Assembly (NCBI GenBank): GCA_017744735.1
Contig: JAGIAR010000011.1
Coordinates: 80,681 to 144,680, forward strand
Source: Novosphingobium sp.
GTDB lineage: Bacteria; Pseudomonadota; Alphaproteobacteria; Sphingomonadales; Sphingomonadaceae
Length of the DNA: 64,000 bases
Direction: 5' to 3'
Below the pieces are notes generated by a model. That model saw only the letters and a list, made by a program, of their open reading frames with translations, did not search any database and was not told the DNA's origin. Each line of letters begins with the position of its first letter. Position 1 is the first letter of the stretch. This document shows positions 25,175 through 35,123 of the stretch, in pieces. Made by a program: the position numbers and the translations under genes.

Positions 25175-25594
25175 ATGAGCCCCTACCAGCTCGCGAAAAT
25201 CGCGCTTGTCGACCTCACCGGCCTGTCGCGCGACGCGCTGCACATCTACGCCGCGCTGATCGTGTTCTTCGGCAGCTGCCTGCTGTTCCGCTGGAAGGCG
25301 CGCAGTTGGAAGCCATTGCTGCTGGTGCTGCTGGCGGCGATCGCAGGCGAGGCAATCGACATACGCGATGCCTTTGCCGCGCACGGTGCCCCGATCCAGG
25401 GCGATTTCGTGGGCCTCTATATCGACAGCCTGCTCGATGTCCTCAACACCATGGTGATGCCCACGATGATCCTGCTGGCGACGCGCTTCACCGGCATGTT
25501 CCGCGATGACGCTGGCCTAGGCGACCAGCCTGAGGTTGTCGCGCCCACCGAGCGGCTTGAAGTGGAGGATGGTAACCCCGTCCACCGCGGTTAG
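25175..25594 (+). CDS. Small membrane protein of unknown function
   Basis: A 139-residue protein from ATG 25175, preceded by a strong ribosome site AGGAGG (25164-25169). It has a hydrophobic segment at about 24-38 (YAALIVFFGSCLLF), a second at about 48-60 (LLLVLLAAIAGEA) and a third near 90-104 (VMPTMILLATRF), so it is a small inner-membrane protein. I recognise no family. The last 26 codons overlap the 3' end of dnaE on the opposite strand (25517-25594), and that C-terminal tail is charged and low in conservation signals. Confidence 0.7.
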   Translation: MSPYQLAKIALVDLTGLSRDALHIYAALIVFFGSCLLFRWKARSWKPLLLVLLAAIAGEAIDIRDAFAAHGAPIQGDFVGLYIDSLLDVLNTMVMPTMILLATRFTGMFRDDAGLGDQPEVVAPTERLEVEDGNPVHRG

Positions 25595-28500
25595 CCGCTC
25601 GACCAGCTCGCCATCGACCAGAAAGCTGCGGCCGAGCCGCATCTCGGGGAAACGTCCCTCTCCGGCATGGAGCCTGGCGAGCACCTCGCCGCCGCCCTCC
25701 GCGACGGGAACCAGCATCGCGGACAATTCGCGCAGGGCCTCCGCATGCTCGATCTCGAGCTTGAGCTGCATCCGCGTGGCGCTGCTGACCTCGGCCAGCG
25801 GCCGCGCGCCGCGCACGGTTACCCGCGGAGGCTCGTCCGGGCTGGGACTGTCCAGTTCGACGGTCAACAGGATGCAGGTGCCCTCGGCCGCCCAGCGCAC
25901 GAAGGGCTCGACCAGGCTTTCCTCGAAGCAGGCGGCGCTGAACTGGCCGGTGTTGTCGGAGAAATCGGCGCGGATGAAGTCGCCGCCCTTGCGGGTCTTG
26001 CCCTTGCTCACGCCCTCGACCATCGCGGCCATCATCGCCTGCATCCGGCCCCCGCCCGGAACGCCGGTTTCCATCAGCCCCGCATAGGAGCGCGCGCCAT
26101 TCGCAGAAGCGATCGCGCGGAACTGCTCGACCGGGTGCGCGGCGAAATAGAAGCCGAAATTCTCGCGCTCCTTCGCCATCGTCTCGGGCTTGGACCAGGC
26201 GGGAGTCGCGGCAAGGCGGGTGTCCTGCTGCGCGTGATCCTCGCCGCCGAACAGGCCGCCCTGCCCGCTCTCGCGCTCGCGCACCGCATGGTCGGTCACC
26301 GCCATCAGCATTTCGGCATTCGCGAACACCAGCGCCCGGTTCGGCTCGAGGCTGTCGAAAGCGCCGGCACCGGCCAGACCTTCGAGCTGGCGGCGGTTCA
26401 TCGCACCGGGCGGCAGCCGGCGGAACAAATCCTCCAGGCTGACGAAGGCGCCGTTCGCCTCGCGCTCGGCCACCAGCGCCTCCATCGCCTTCTCGCCGAC
26501 GTTGCGGATCCCTGCGAGCGCATAGCGGACCGCATATCCGTCGTCGGTCTGCTCGACGGTGAATTCGGCCTCGGAGAAGTTCACGTCGGGCCCGGCCAGC
26601 GCGACGCCGTTGCGACGCATGTCGTCGACGAACACCGACAGCTTCTCCGACTGGTGCATGTCGAAGCACATCGAGCCGGCGTAGAATTCGTGGGGATAAT
26701 GCGTCTTGAGCCAAGCGGTCTGGTAAGCGAGCAGCGCATAGGCCGCAGCGTGGCTCTTGTTGAAGCCATAGCCGGCGAACTTGTCGATCAAGTCGAACAG
26801 CTCGTTGGCCTTCTTCGGGTCGATATCGGAGACCGCCTTGCACCCGTCGACGAAGCGCTGGCGCTGCGCATCCATCTCGGCCTGGACCTTCTTGCCCATC
26901 GCGCGGCGCAGCAGGTCGGCGTCGCCGAGCGAGTAGCCGGCGAGGATCTGCGCCGCCTGCATCACCTGTTCCTGATAGACGAAGATCCCGTAGGTCTCGG
27001 CCAGGATGCCTTCGAGCTTCGGATGCGGGTATTCGATCGCCACCTCGCCGTTCTTGCGCTTGCCGAACAGCGGGATGTTGTCCATCGGCCCCGGCCGGTA
27101 AAGCGAGACGAGCGCGATGATGTCGCCGAAATTGGTCGGCTTCACCGCCGCCAGCGTGCGCCGCATGCCTTCGGATTCGAGCTGGAACACGCCGACCGTG
27201 TCGCCCTTCTGGAGCAGCCGGTAGACCTCGGCGTCGTCCCATGGGAGCTGGTCGAGATCGACTTCGATCTTGCGCTTCTTCAGCAGGTCGACCGCCTTGC
27301 GCAGCACCGACAGCGTCTTGAGGCCGAGGAAGTCGAACTTTACCAATCCGGATTCCTCGACATATTTCATGTCGAACTGGGTCACCGGCATGTCCGAGCG
27401 CGGATCGCGGTAGAGCGGGACGAGCTGGGCCAGCGGGCGGTCGCCGATCACCACGCCTGCCGCGTGGGTCGAGCTGTTGCGCGGGAAGCCCTCGAGCTGC
27501 ATCGCGAGGTCGATCAGCCGCTTCACCTCGGGCTGGGTGTCGTATTCGCGCTTGAACTCCGCGACCCCGTTGAGCGCGCGCGGCAGCGTCCAGGGATCGG
27601 TCGGATGGTTGGGCACCATCTTGCACAGCCGGTCCACGTGGCCGTAGCTCATCTGCAGGATGCGCCCGGTGTCGCGCAGCACCGCGCGGGCCTTGAGCTT
27701 GCCGAAGGTGATGATCTGGGCAACGTGGTCGCTGCCGTATTTGCGCTGGACGTAGCGGATCACCTCGCCGCGGCGGGTTTCGCAGAAGTCGATGTCGAAG
27801 TCGGGCATCGACACGCGTTCCGGGTTGAGGAAGCGTTCGAACAGCAGCCCCAACTTCAGCGGATCGAGATCGGTGATGGTCAGCGCCCAGGCGACCACCG
27901 AGCCCGCGCCCGAACCACGCCCCGGACCCACCGGGATACCGTTTTCCTTGGCCCATTTGATGAAGTCGGCAACGATCAGGAAGTAGCCGCCGAAGCCCAT
28001 CTTGTTGATGATCGCAATCTCGAACTCGAGCCGCTCGTCATAGGCCCTGCGGTCTTCGTCGCTGAGATCGCCATAGACCGCGAGCCGCGTGGCAAGGCCC
28101 TTGCGGGCATCCTCGGCCATCATCCGCGCCTCGCCTTCCTTGTCGCCGGCGAGGCTGGGCAGGATCGGCTTGCGCTTGGGCGGGGCGAAGGCGCAGCGCC
28201 GCGCGATCACCAGCGTGTTCGCGGTCGCTTCGGGCAGGTCGGCGAATTCCTGCTCCATCGCCGCGGCGTTCTTGACGAAGGCTTCGGCCGACGACCGCGG
28301 ACGCTCGGGCGCGTCGATATGGGTCGAATTGGCGATGCACAGCATCGCGTCATGCGCGGCATGGAAGCCGGGATCGGCATAGTTCGCGGGATTGGTCGCG
28401 ACCAGCGGAAGATCGCGCGCATAGGCCCAGTCGATCAGCGCGCCTTCCGCCGCCTCTTCGGCTGCTTCGCCCCGCCGCGCCAGCTCGACATAGAGCCGCC

Positions 28501-28987
28501 CGGGGAACAGTTCCTCCAGCCGCTCGCCATAGGCTCGACCGGCTTCGATCTGCCCTTCGGCGAACAGCCGGGTCATCGCCCCTTCGCCTGCGCCGGTGAG
28601 CGCGATCAGGCCCGCCGTTCGGCCTTCCAGATCGCCGAGCGCGACATGCGGATCGAGTTCGACCGGCCGGTCGAGATGGGCCCGGCTGACGAGGTGGCAG
28701 AGGTTGTTCCAGCCGTCCTCGTCCTGCGCATAGAGCGGTAGATAGTCGACCTGCCGGCCGTCCTCACGGATTACGCCCAGCAGCGTCCCGACGATCGGCT
28801 GCACCCCGTATTCGCGGCAGGCGCCGGCGAAGGCGACCGTGCCGTAGAGCCCGTTGCGGTCGCAGATCGCGATCGCCGGAAACCCGCGTTCCTTGGCCAG
28901 CCGCGCGATCGCCTTGGGGTCGATCGCGCCCTCCAGCATCGAGAACGAAGACAGGACTCTCAGGGGAACGAAGGGCGCGTAAGCCAT
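25517..28987 (-). CDS. dnaE: DNA polymerase III subunit alpha
   Basis: Replicative polymerase, 1156 residues, complete. Domains in order: the PHP domain (VLSSFSMLEGAIDPKAIARL), the polymerase core with the catalytic-Asp motif PDFDIDFCETRRGEVI and GPGRGSGAGSVVAW, the thumb/finger region with GEQ-type FVYQEQVMQAAQI, and the C-terminal OB fold (near TVRGARPLAEV). PHP metal ligands look mostly kept at the N-terminus (HDAMLC, CDRNGLY). ATG 28987 (MAYAPFVPLRVLSSF) is the only fit. Alone on its strand and divergent from the Yip1 gene. Confidence 0.97.
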   Translation of the reverse strand: MAYAPFVPLRVLSSFSMLEGAIDPKAIARLAKERGFPAIAICDRNGLYGTVAFAGACREYGVQPIVGTLLGVIREDGRQVDYLPLYAQDEDGWNNLCHLVSRAHLDRPVELDPHVALGDLEGRTAGLIALTGAGEGAMTRLFAEGQIEAGRAYGERLEELFPGRLYVELARRGEAAEEAAEGALIDWAYARDLPLVATNPANYADPGFHAAHDAMLCIANSTHIDAPERPRSSAEAFVKNAAAMEQEFADLPEATANTLVIARRCAFAPPKRKPILPSLAGDKEGEARMMAEDARKGLATRLAVYGDLSDEDRRAYDERLEFEIAIINKMGFGGYFLIVADFIKWAKENGIPVGPGRGSGAGSVVAWALTITDLDPLKLGLLFERFLNPERVSMPDFDIDFCETRRGEVIRYVQRKYGSDHVAQIITFGKLKARAVLRDTGRILQMSYGHVDRLCKMVPNHPTDPWTLPRALNGVAEFKREYDTQPEVKRLIDLAMQLEGFPRNSSTHAAGVVIGDRPLAQLVPLYRDPRSDMPVTQFDMKYVEESGLVKFDFLGLKTLSVLRKAVDLLKKRKIEVDLDQLPWDDAEVYRLLQKGDTVGVFQLESEGMRRTLAAVKPTNFGDIIALVSLYRPGPMDNIPLFGKRKNGEVAIEYPHPKLEGILAETYGIFVYQEQVMQAAQILAGYSLGDADLLRRAMGKKVQAEMDAQRQRFVDGCKAVSDIDPKKANELFDLIDKFAGYGFNKSHAAAYALLAYQTAWLKTHYPHEFYAGSMCFDMHQSEKLSVFVDDMRRNGVALAGPDVNFSEAEFTVEQTDDGYAVRYALAGIRNVGEKAMEALVAEREANGAFVSLEDLFRRLPPGAMNRRQLEGLAGAGAFDSLEPNRALVFANAEMLMAVTDHAVRERESGQGGLFGGEDHAQQDTRLAATPAWSKPETMAKERENFGFYFAAHPVEQFRAIASANGARSYAGLMETGVPGGGRMQAMMAAMVEGVSKGKTRKGGDFIRADFSDNTGQFSAACFEESLVEPFVRWAAEGTCILLTVELDSPSPDEPPRVTVRGARPLAEVSSATRMQLKLEIEHAEALRELSAMLVPVAEGGGEVLARLHAGEGRFPEMRLGRSFLVDGELVERLTAVDGVTILHFKPLGGRDNLRLVA

Positions 28988-29129
28988 CGCCCGAAAGTAG
29001 CCGCCCGCGCCACCGGTTCAAGGGCGGAACGCGGGGGGCTGGCCACTAGTTGTTGAAAAGCGACAAGGCTTGCCAAGCCTCGAAAAAAAGGGTCCACTCC
29101 TTCATCCGCGCATACGGGGAGACGCGTAA
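28988..29129. promoter_or_regulatory. Divergent promoter region of dnaE and the Yip1 gene
   Basis: 142 nt between two divergent starts. It contains a hairpin at 29066-29080 (arms AGGCTT/AAGCCT around GCC) followed by a run of seven A. Neither strand places a T-run after the stem in a way that would end an outward transcript, so I read it as a regulatory or spacer element. No confident -35/-10 pair found. Confidence 0.3.
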
Positions 29130-29762
29130 ATGTCCGATCTACTTTCCACCGAAGCCAGAACTTCGCTCGTCAACCGGGCGAAGGGGATCATCATGACGCC
29201 GGCCACCGAATGGCCGAAGATCGCGGCCGAGACCAAAAGCCCTAAAGAGGTCCTACTGCAATATGCGCTTCCGCTGATCGCGATCGGCCCGATCTGCTCG
29301 ATCATCGGCAGCTTTCTCGCGCCTTACAGTCTTGGGCTGAGCTACTATATCGCCACCGCGGTCGTCAGTTTCGTGCTCGGTATCGCGTCGCTCTACCTGC
29401 TTGCCTTCGTCGCCAATTTTCTCAGCTCCAATTTCGGCGGCAAGAACGACTATGCCAGCGCGTTCAGGCTGGTGGCCTATGCCTACACGCCAGCCTGGCT
29501 GGCCGGCGTGCTGGGCCTGCTCACCGGCTTCATTCCGGGCCTTGGCATCCTGGGTCTGGTGGCGCTGGCCTATGGCCTGTACCTGTTCTACCTCGGCACC
29601 ACTCCGGTGATGAGCGTCCCGCAGGACAAGGCGATCGGCTACGTGGTGCTCTACGTTGTCTGCGCGATCGTGCTGTATCTGATCATCGGCGCGATCACCG
29701 CCTCGATCGTGCTGAGCATGGTCGTCCCGGCATCCCCGGCGCTGACCATCACCTATCACTGA
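29130..29762 (+). CDS. Yip1-family membrane protein
   Basis: A 210-residue polytopic inner-membrane protein. After a soluble N-terminus with MTPATEWPKIAAE (the typical start of Yip1-domain proteins, a Trp-containing amphipathic stretch) come about five membrane segments: YALPLIAIGPICSIIGSFL, YIATAVVSFVLGIASLYLLA, AWLAGVLGLLTGFIPGLGIL, LVALAYGLYLFYLGTTPVM and YVVLYVVCAIVLYLIIGAI. Bacterial members have no established function. Start ATG 29130, isolated gene. Confidence 0.85.
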   Translation: MSDLLSTEARTSLVNRAKGIIMTPATEWPKIAAETKSPKEVLLQYALPLIAIGPICSIIGSFLAPYSLGLSYYIATAVVSFVLGIASLYLLAFVANFLSSNFGGKNDYASAFRLVAYAYTPAWLAGVLGLLTGFIPGLGILGLVALAYGLYLFYLGTTPVMSVPQDKAIGYVVLYVVCAIVLYLIIGAITASIVLSMVVPASPALTITYH

Positions 29763-29810
29763 GAAACCGGACGGGGAGCGATCCCCGTCCTTTTCTATCC
29801 CAGCACTCCC

Positions 29811-30497
29811 CTATCCCAGCACCCCGTCGTGCAGGCGGACGACGCGGTCCATCGCCAGCGCCAGCCGCTCGTTGTGGGTCGCAACCAGGGCCGCGCTGCC
29901 TTCGCCGCGCACCAGCCGCACGAATTCCGCCAGCACCTTGTCGGCGGTGACTTCGTCGAGATTGCCGGTCGGCTCGTCGGCCAGCACCAGTTGCGGCCGG
30001 TTGGCCAGCGCGCGGGCAACCGCCACGCGCTGCTGCTCGCCGCCCGAAAGCTGGCTTGGCCGGTGCTCGAAGCGCGCTGCCAGGCCCAGCGAGGTGAGCA
30101 GCTCGCGTGCGCGCAGCTCCGCTTCGGCGCGGGGCTTGCCGGTCACGAGCTGCGGCAGGATCACGTTCTCTTCCGCGCTGAAATCCGGAAGCAGGTGGTG
30201 GAACTGGTAGACGAAGCCGAGGCTGTCGCGGCGCAGCGTCGTGCGCCCGTCGCTCCCTAGTGCGCTCGCATTCACCCCAGCGATCTCGATCGTCCCTCCG
30301 AAGCCCCCTTCGAGCAGCCCGACCGCCTGCAGCATCGTCGACTTGCCCGAGCCAGAGGGGCCGAGCAGAGCGACGATCTCGCCTGGCTGGACCGCGAGGT
30401 TCACTCCGCGCAGCACGTCGATCTTCACCCCGCCCTGCGAGAAGCTGCGGGTCAGCCCCTGCAGGCGGACCACCGGCGTCTGTTGCAGACTATTCAT
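29811..30497 (-). CDS. lolD: Lipoprotein-releasing ABC transporter ATPase
   Basis: ATPase of the LolCDE-type complex that extracts lipoproteins from the inner membrane. 228 residues with Walker [14 protein letters not shown] (about 43-55), Q-loop [10 protein letters not shown], signature [15 protein letters not shown], Walker [14 protein letters not shown] and the H-loop VATHNERLA. It overlaps the 3' end of the permease gene by 8 nt (30490-30497), so the two are one transcription unit. Confidence 0.95.
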   Translation of the reverse strand: MNSLQQTPVVRLQGLTRSFSQGGVKIDVLRGVNLAVQPGEIVALLGPSGSGKSTMLQAVGLLEGGFGGTIEIAGVNASALGSDGRTTLRRDSLGFVYQFHHLLPDFSAEENVILPQLVTGKPRAEAELRARELLTSLGLAARFEHRPSQLSGGEQQRVAVARALANRPQLVLADEPTGNLDEVTADKVLAEFVRLVRGEGSAALVATHNERLALAMDRVVRLHDGVLG

Positions 30498-31731
30498 AAC
30501 GCAGCACCTGGACCGGATCGGTGTTCGCGGCCTTAAAGGCCGGATAAAGGGTGAACAGGAAGCTCAGGATCAACGACAGGGCCGAGATCGCGATCACCTC
30601 TCCGGGGTCGGTCCGGCTCGGCAACTCAGTGAGGAACCGGATCGAGGGATCCCACAGGTTCTGGCCGGTGATCAGTTCGAGCAGATGGACGAAGCCCTGC
30701 CGGAAATAGAGCGTGACCAGCGCGATCAGCAGCCCCGCTACCGTGCCGAGCGCGCCGATGGTGAGCCCGATGGTCATGAAGATCTTGAGCATGCTGCGCC
30801 GGGTCGCGCCCATCGTGCGCAGGATCGCGATGTCGCGGGTCTTGGCGCGGACCAGCATGATCAGCGATGAGAGAATATTGAACACCGCGACCAGCACGAT
30901 GATCGAAAGGACCACGAACATCGCCACCCGTTCGACCTGCAGCGCCTCGAACAGGCTCGAGTTGATCGTCTTCCAGTCGGAGATCACCGCCTGCCCGGCG
31001 AGCTGGCGCTGGAGCGGGGCGAGGGTTTCGGTCACCGTGTCGGGGTTGGAGGTCTTGACCTCGATCATCTGCACCGAATCGCCGAGCAGCAGCAGCGTCT
31101 GCGCATCCTGCATCGGCATAACGATGAACTTCTCGTCGTAATCGTAGACCCCGACCTCGAAGATCGCTGCAACCTCGTAGGCCACCTGCCGCGGAACCGT
31201 GCCGAACGGGGTCGAGCGGCCGGCGGGGTTGATGATGGTGATCGTATCACCCACCCGCGCACCGAGATTCTCGGCCAGCCGCGCACCGATCGCGACCCTG
31301 CTCGTGCCCGGAGTGAGCGCCGCGAAGCTCCCCGAGACCTTCTGCGCGGCGAGCCGGTTGATGTCGTCCTGCGTATTCCCGCGAACCAGGATGCCTTCCA
31401 CCCGCCCGTTGAAGGTGACCAGCAGGGGCTGTTCGATCAGCGGCGAGGCGCGCACCACGCCGGGGGTCTGCTTCACCTCCGCCAGCACGCCCTGCCAGTT
31501 GTCGAGTCGCTTGCCGTAAGGCTGGATGATCGCGTGGCCGTTCAGCCCGACGATCTTGTCGAGCAATTCGCCGCGGAAGCCGTTCATCACGCTCATCACC
31601 ACGACCAGCGCCCAGACGCCCAGGATTACCCCGAACAGGCTGATCGCAGCGACGATGGCAATGAAGGCCTCGCCGCGCCCCGGCATCATGTAGCGCTTGG
31701 CGATGGTCCATTCGAAAGGGGAGAGGATCAA
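30490..31731 (-). CDS. lolC: Lipoprotein-releasing ABC transporter permease (LolC/E type)
   Basis: Inner-membrane permease partner of LolD, 413 residues. The N-terminal membrane helix is [20 protein letters not shown] (about 23-42), followed by the hallmark [16 protein letters not shown], a large periplasmic domain and three C-terminal membrane helices ([20 protein letters not shown], then two more to [13 protein letters not shown]). Start: TTG at 31731, giving the conserved [14 protein letters not shown]; no ATG fits without losing this motif. Only one permease gene is present, so the complex may be a LolF-type homodimer. Confidence 0.92.
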   Translation of the reverse strand: MILSPFEWTIAKRYMMPGRGEAFIAIVAAISLFGVILGVWALVVVMSVMNGFRGELLDKIVGLNGHAIIQPYGKRLDNWQGVLAEVKQTPGVVRASPLIEQPLLVTFNGRVEGILVRGNTQDDINRLAAQKVSGSFAALTPGTSRVAIGARLAENLGARVGDTITIINPAGRSTPFGTVPRQVAYEVAAIFEVGVYDYDEKFIVMPMQDAQTLLLLGDSVQMIEVKTSNPDTVTETLAPLQRQLAGQAVISDWKTINSSLFEALQVERVAMFVVLSIIVLVAVFNILSSLIMLVRAKTRDIAILRTMGATRRSMLKIFMTIGLTIGALGTVAGLLIALVTLYFRQGFVHLLELITGQNLWDPSIRFLTELPSRTDPGEVIAISALSLILSFLFTLYPAFKAANTDPVQVLRYE

Positions 31732-31797
31732 GCGATTGGCTTCCGGTCGGTCCGTGGGGTCGCGCGGGTGTAAATGGGCGCCGATTCAGAGGCAATG

Positions 31798-31820
31798 AAA
31801 AAGGCCCGCGGTAACCGGGC
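31798..31820 (-). terminator. Rho-independent terminator after the TonB receptor gene
   Basis: Read on the minus strand: a hairpin with GCCCG/CGGGC arms (31820-31804) followed directly by CC and five T (31802-31798 as A on the plus strand). It lies 76 nt beyond the stop of the TonB-dependent receptor gene and before lolC, so it separates the two transcripts. Confidence 0.65.
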
Positions 31821-31895
31821 GATATCGAACTGGGCGAAAGCGAACGGGACGGGGCGCCATTCCCGCCCCGTCCCGCCTGCCGGTTGTCGACGCCG

Positions 31896-34800
31896 TCAGA
31901 ACTTGACGCGCGCGCCCACCCTGAAGGTACGGCCATAGGTGTCGAAATAGACCGGATTGGTCGGGAAGCCGTTGCCCCCCGGCGCGATCACCGGATCCTT
32001 GTCGAACACGTTGTTGAGCGAACCGAAGACCTGGATCTCCTTGGTGATGTCGTAGGAGGCGGCCAGGTTGAAATAGACCGCGCTGCTCACCGAATTGTCG
32101 CTGATGCTGTTGGACAGGGTGGTGTCGTAGCCGGGATCGCTCGGGTCGATCGGCGTCTCGCCGTTGATCACCGTCAGGAACCGCCCCGATCCGACATACC
32201 GGGCCTGGATCGTTCCGGTGAACGGCCCCTGGCTATAGGTCAGGAAGGCATTGCCCTGCCACTTCGGCCCAGTGTTGAAGCTGCCGAAAGCGGCGGTCGG
32301 GCCCGACTGGCCGGCATAGTTGACCGGCGGTTCGGGGTTCCCACTGGCGTCGGTAAGACCGGTCTCGAACAGTTGGTCGTAAAGATAGGACGCCAACACG
32401 CGGAAGGTGAGCGAACCCTTGCCCAGCTGGGTATTGTAGGCCGCCTCGAAATCGATCCCGCGGGTTGTGAAACCTTGCAGGTTTCCGGCCACGTTGTCGA
32501 TCACCAGGATATCGGACGTGCCTTCGCCGGTCATGAGATCGCAGAATGTCGCGCTGCCTTTGTAGCAGTTGTCGACGATGTTCTGCGCCCCGAAGCCGAA
32601 CGGGGGACCGACGATCGCGTCGGCGATCTTGATCTGGTACCAGTCGGCCGAGAAGCGGAAGCCCGACAGGAACCCCTGCGGCTGCAGCACGATGCCGGCG
32701 GTCAGCGTATCGGCCTTCTCCGGCTTGAGGTTGACCGCACCGCCGCTGTTGATGGTGACCGGATCGGTCACACCGGTATTCCACGGATTGGTGACCGTGC
32801 CGAACGGCCCCCCGACGGTGGGTGCGTAGGTTTGGAACAATTCGCGGAACTGCGCGGCACGGACATCGCGCGAACGCGTACCGCGAATGCGCAGCCAGTC
32901 GGTCAGATCCCAGATGCCGCTGACCTTCCAGGTCACGAATTCGCGGGTCTGCGAAAGCCCGGCGTTGGCGCCGAGGGTTCCGGTGTTCTTGTTGTGCGTC
33001 CAGCGCACCGCACCGTCGAGCTCAAGATATTTCCCGATCGCGGAATCCTTGAACACCGGAACGTTGAGTTCGCCGTAGCCTTCGAGGACCTTGGTCTTGC
33101 CGCCGTAGTCGAGGCCATAGCCGAGGGTGTAATCGTTATACCACGGCTGGTCGGCGATATCGTGCGTGACGACGCCGCTCTCCTGGCGCCATTCCGCGCC
33201 GGTCGCGAGTTTGATCGAGCCTGCTCCCCAGCCGGCGAACAGATCCCCGCGCAGGTTGAACGAGACGACATCCTGCTTCTGCGTCGAATGTTCGTAGAGC
33301 GTGCGGAAGGCGTAATCGATCGCCGCCTGGTCCGCATTCGCCGCGCCGAACAGGTTGAGCGGAGCGCAGGTCCCCGATGCCGTGGCCAGCGCTACCTCGG
33401 CAGGGGTATAAGCCGCCCCGGTGTTCGGGTTGATCCGCCCGGGCACGTTCACGCCGCAGACGATGTGGCCCGAGCCGTCATCGACCGCGTCCAGCGCGAA
33501 CTTGAGCAGCGAACCTACGACGTTGTGGTGCAACGCCTGGTCGTTGCGGTTCTCGCCGTGCGAATAGTGGGCGTCCCACGCCCAGCTCCCGCCGAAGCCG
33601 CCCTCGAGCCCGGCGACGACCCGCCAGGTCTCGTTTTCGGTGTCGTTCTCGGCGGACTGGAGGTTGTTCATGTTGCGACCGATGATCGCGCCGCCCGGCC
33701 CGAGCGTTGCGGCCACGTCTGCAGGAAGGAACGCATTGTCCGCCGCAATCGGGAAGCCGACCAGCGCCCCGCCACCGACGTCGAAGGCGTAGGGTCCGAT
33801 CGCGCCGTTCGCGATGGGGTTGTTCGCCTTGCTCTTGGCATAGGACCCTTCGAGCGAGACGGTGACGGCGGAGCTGACCTCGTACTGCAGCCGCGCGAGC
33901 GAGGCGAACTTCTTGATGCTCGGCCGCATGGTCGTGGCATCGTAGGCTCCGACCGAATACTGATCGCCGCCCTGGCGGAAGCCGAACACGCCGGCGCCGC
34001 CCGAATAAAGGCCCGGGTCGAACGGGATAGTCCCGGTTCCCTCCGGATTGAACTGAACCGGCGTGCCCGCGATGCATACGCCGACATAGGCAAAGCACGG
34101 AATCAGCACGCCTGTGGAACTGCTGTAGGCCGCCGTTGCGTTGGGTCCGATGATATAGTGCGGCTGCCCGTTGGTCGCGAAATCCGGGTTGGTGAACATG
34201 CCGTAGTTCTGGCTGCACCAGTCGCGCTCTTCGGTGCAATTGCCGATCGACGACGTGTGCTGGTATTCCGCGCCGATAATGAAGTGGCCGCGGTCGTCGT
34301 CGAAGGCGGTCCCATAGGCACCCGCCGCGTGCCAATCGTCTCCGTCGCCATGGGTCGTGGCGCCGTAATCGATCTGGCCCTTGAAGCCTTCGAGCTTCTT
34401 GTCGAGGATGATGTTGACGACGCCGGCGATCGCGTCGGAGCCGTAGATCGCCGAAGCGCCGCCGGTTACGGTTTCCGTCCGGCCCACCAGCATCGAAGGC
34501 ACCAGCGAAATATCGACACCGCCGCCGGTGGAAGTAGGCACCACGCGCTGGCCGTCGATCAGGGTCAGAGTGCGAGTGCCGAAGAAGGGATTGAGGCCGC
34601 GCAGGTTCACGAATTGCGCGCCGACGTTGAAGTTGCCGAGGCCGACGTTGTTGGCGGCGAAGAAGTTCGAGTTCTGCGGCAATTGCGCCACCACTTCGGC
34701 GACGTTGACGAGGCCGAGCTTTTCGATGTCTTCCGAGTTGAGAACGGTCACCGGGTTGGGTGTGTCGAAGGTCGAACGGCTGACGCGGGAGCCGGTGACG

Positions 34801-34952
34801 ATAATGTCGTCGCTGGCCTTCGCCTCCGTCTGCGGAGCCGCTTCGTCCTGCGCCCAGGCGGTTCCCCCGCCGCCCACGAGGAGGCCTATCGCCAGTGCTG
34901 TGCAGCTGAGTTTCGGGTACGCCAACAGCTTACGGAAAGCGGTCCGCTTCAT
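31896..34952 (-). CDS. TonB-dependent outer-membrane receptor
   Basis: A 1018-residue outer-membrane active transporter. Signal peptide (up to GTAWA, about residue 34), then a TonB-box-like stretch DDIIVTGSRVSRS (about 48-60), the plug domain (LVNVAEVVAQLPQ, NLRGLNPFFGTRTLTLIDGQR, GGASAIYGSDAIAGVVNIIL) and a 22-strand barrel ending in the terminal Phe (FRVGARVKF). No STN signalling domain. It belongs to the large oligosaccharide/nutrient receptor class common in sphingomonads. No carbohydrate or siderophore genes adjoin it, so the ligand cannot be inferred. Ribosome site GGGAGAGAG upstream of ATG 34952. Confidence 0.93.
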   Translation of the reverse strand: MKRTAFRKLLAYPKLSCTALAIGLLVGGGGTAWAQDEAAPQTEAKASDDIIVTGSRVSRSTFDTPNPVTVLNSEDIEKLGLVNVAEVVAQLPQNSNFFAANNVGLGNFNVGAQFVNLRGLNPFFGTRTLTLIDGQRVVPTSTGGGVDISLVPSMLVGRTETVTGGASAIYGSDAIAGVVNIILDKKLEGFKGQIDYGATTHGDGDDWHAAGAYGTAFDDDRGHFIIGAEYQHTSSIGNCTEERDWCSQNYGMFTNPDFATNGQPHYIIGPNATAAYSSSTGVLIPCFAYVGVCIAGTPVQFNPEGTGTIPFDPGLYSGGAGVFGFRQGGDQYSVGAYDATTMRPSIKKFASLARLQYEVSSAVTVSLEGSYAKSKANNPIANGAIGPYAFDVGGGALVGFPIAADNAFLPADVAATLGPGGAIIGRNMNNLQSAENDTENETWRVVAGLEGGFGGSWAWDAHYSHGENRNDQALHHNVVGSLLKFALDAVDDGSGHIVCGVNVPGRINPNTGAAYTPAEVALATASGTCAPLNLFGAANADQAAIDYAFRTLYEHSTQKQDVVSFNLRGDLFAGWGAGSIKLATGAEWRQESGVVTHDIADQPWYNDYTLGYGLDYGGKTKVLEGYGELNVPVFKDSAIGKYLELDGAVRWTHNKNTGTLGANAGLSQTREFVTWKVSGIWDLTDWLRIRGTRSRDVRAAQFRELFQTYAPTVGGPFGTVTNPWNTGVTDPVTINSGGAVNLKPEKADTLTAGIVLQPQGFLSGFRFSADWYQIKIADAIVGPPFGFGAQNIVDNCYKGSATFCDLMTGEGTSDILVIDNVAGNLQGFTTRGIDFEAAYNTQLGKGSLTFRVLASYLYDQLFETGLTDASGNPEPPVNYAGQSGPTAAFGSFNTGPKWQGNAFLTYSQGPFTGTIQARYVGSGRFLTVINGETPIDPSDPGYDTTLSNSISDNSVSSAVYFNLAASYDITKEIQVFGSLNNVFDKDPVIAPGGNGFPTNPVYFDTYGRTFRVGARVKF

Positions 34953-35123
34953 GTGCTCTCTCCCAGACCGGCCGCTGAATTGCGGCCTTATTTTCTAGGC
35001 CCCCTTTGCGGAGCGCCCCGGGATCTCACATGCCCAGGTGCGCGACCGTCGAGCCTTATGATTTTGGAGGAAGGTAACCCAAGATTACTCGAAGTCAATT
35101 TGAAGAAACATTGTTTCGGTAAT
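34953..35123. promoter_or_regulatory. Region upstream of the TonB receptor with a 13-bp palindrome
   Basis: 171 nt between the end of recG and the receptor start, both minus strand. It holds the palindrome GAAACATTGTTTC (35105-35117), 7 nt beyond the recG stop. That could be the recG 3' hairpin (six-bp stem, one-nt loop, so weak) or an operator. On the minus strand TTGACT lies near 35092-35097 and may be a -35 element for the receptor gene; the matching -10 is poor. Confidence 0.35.
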
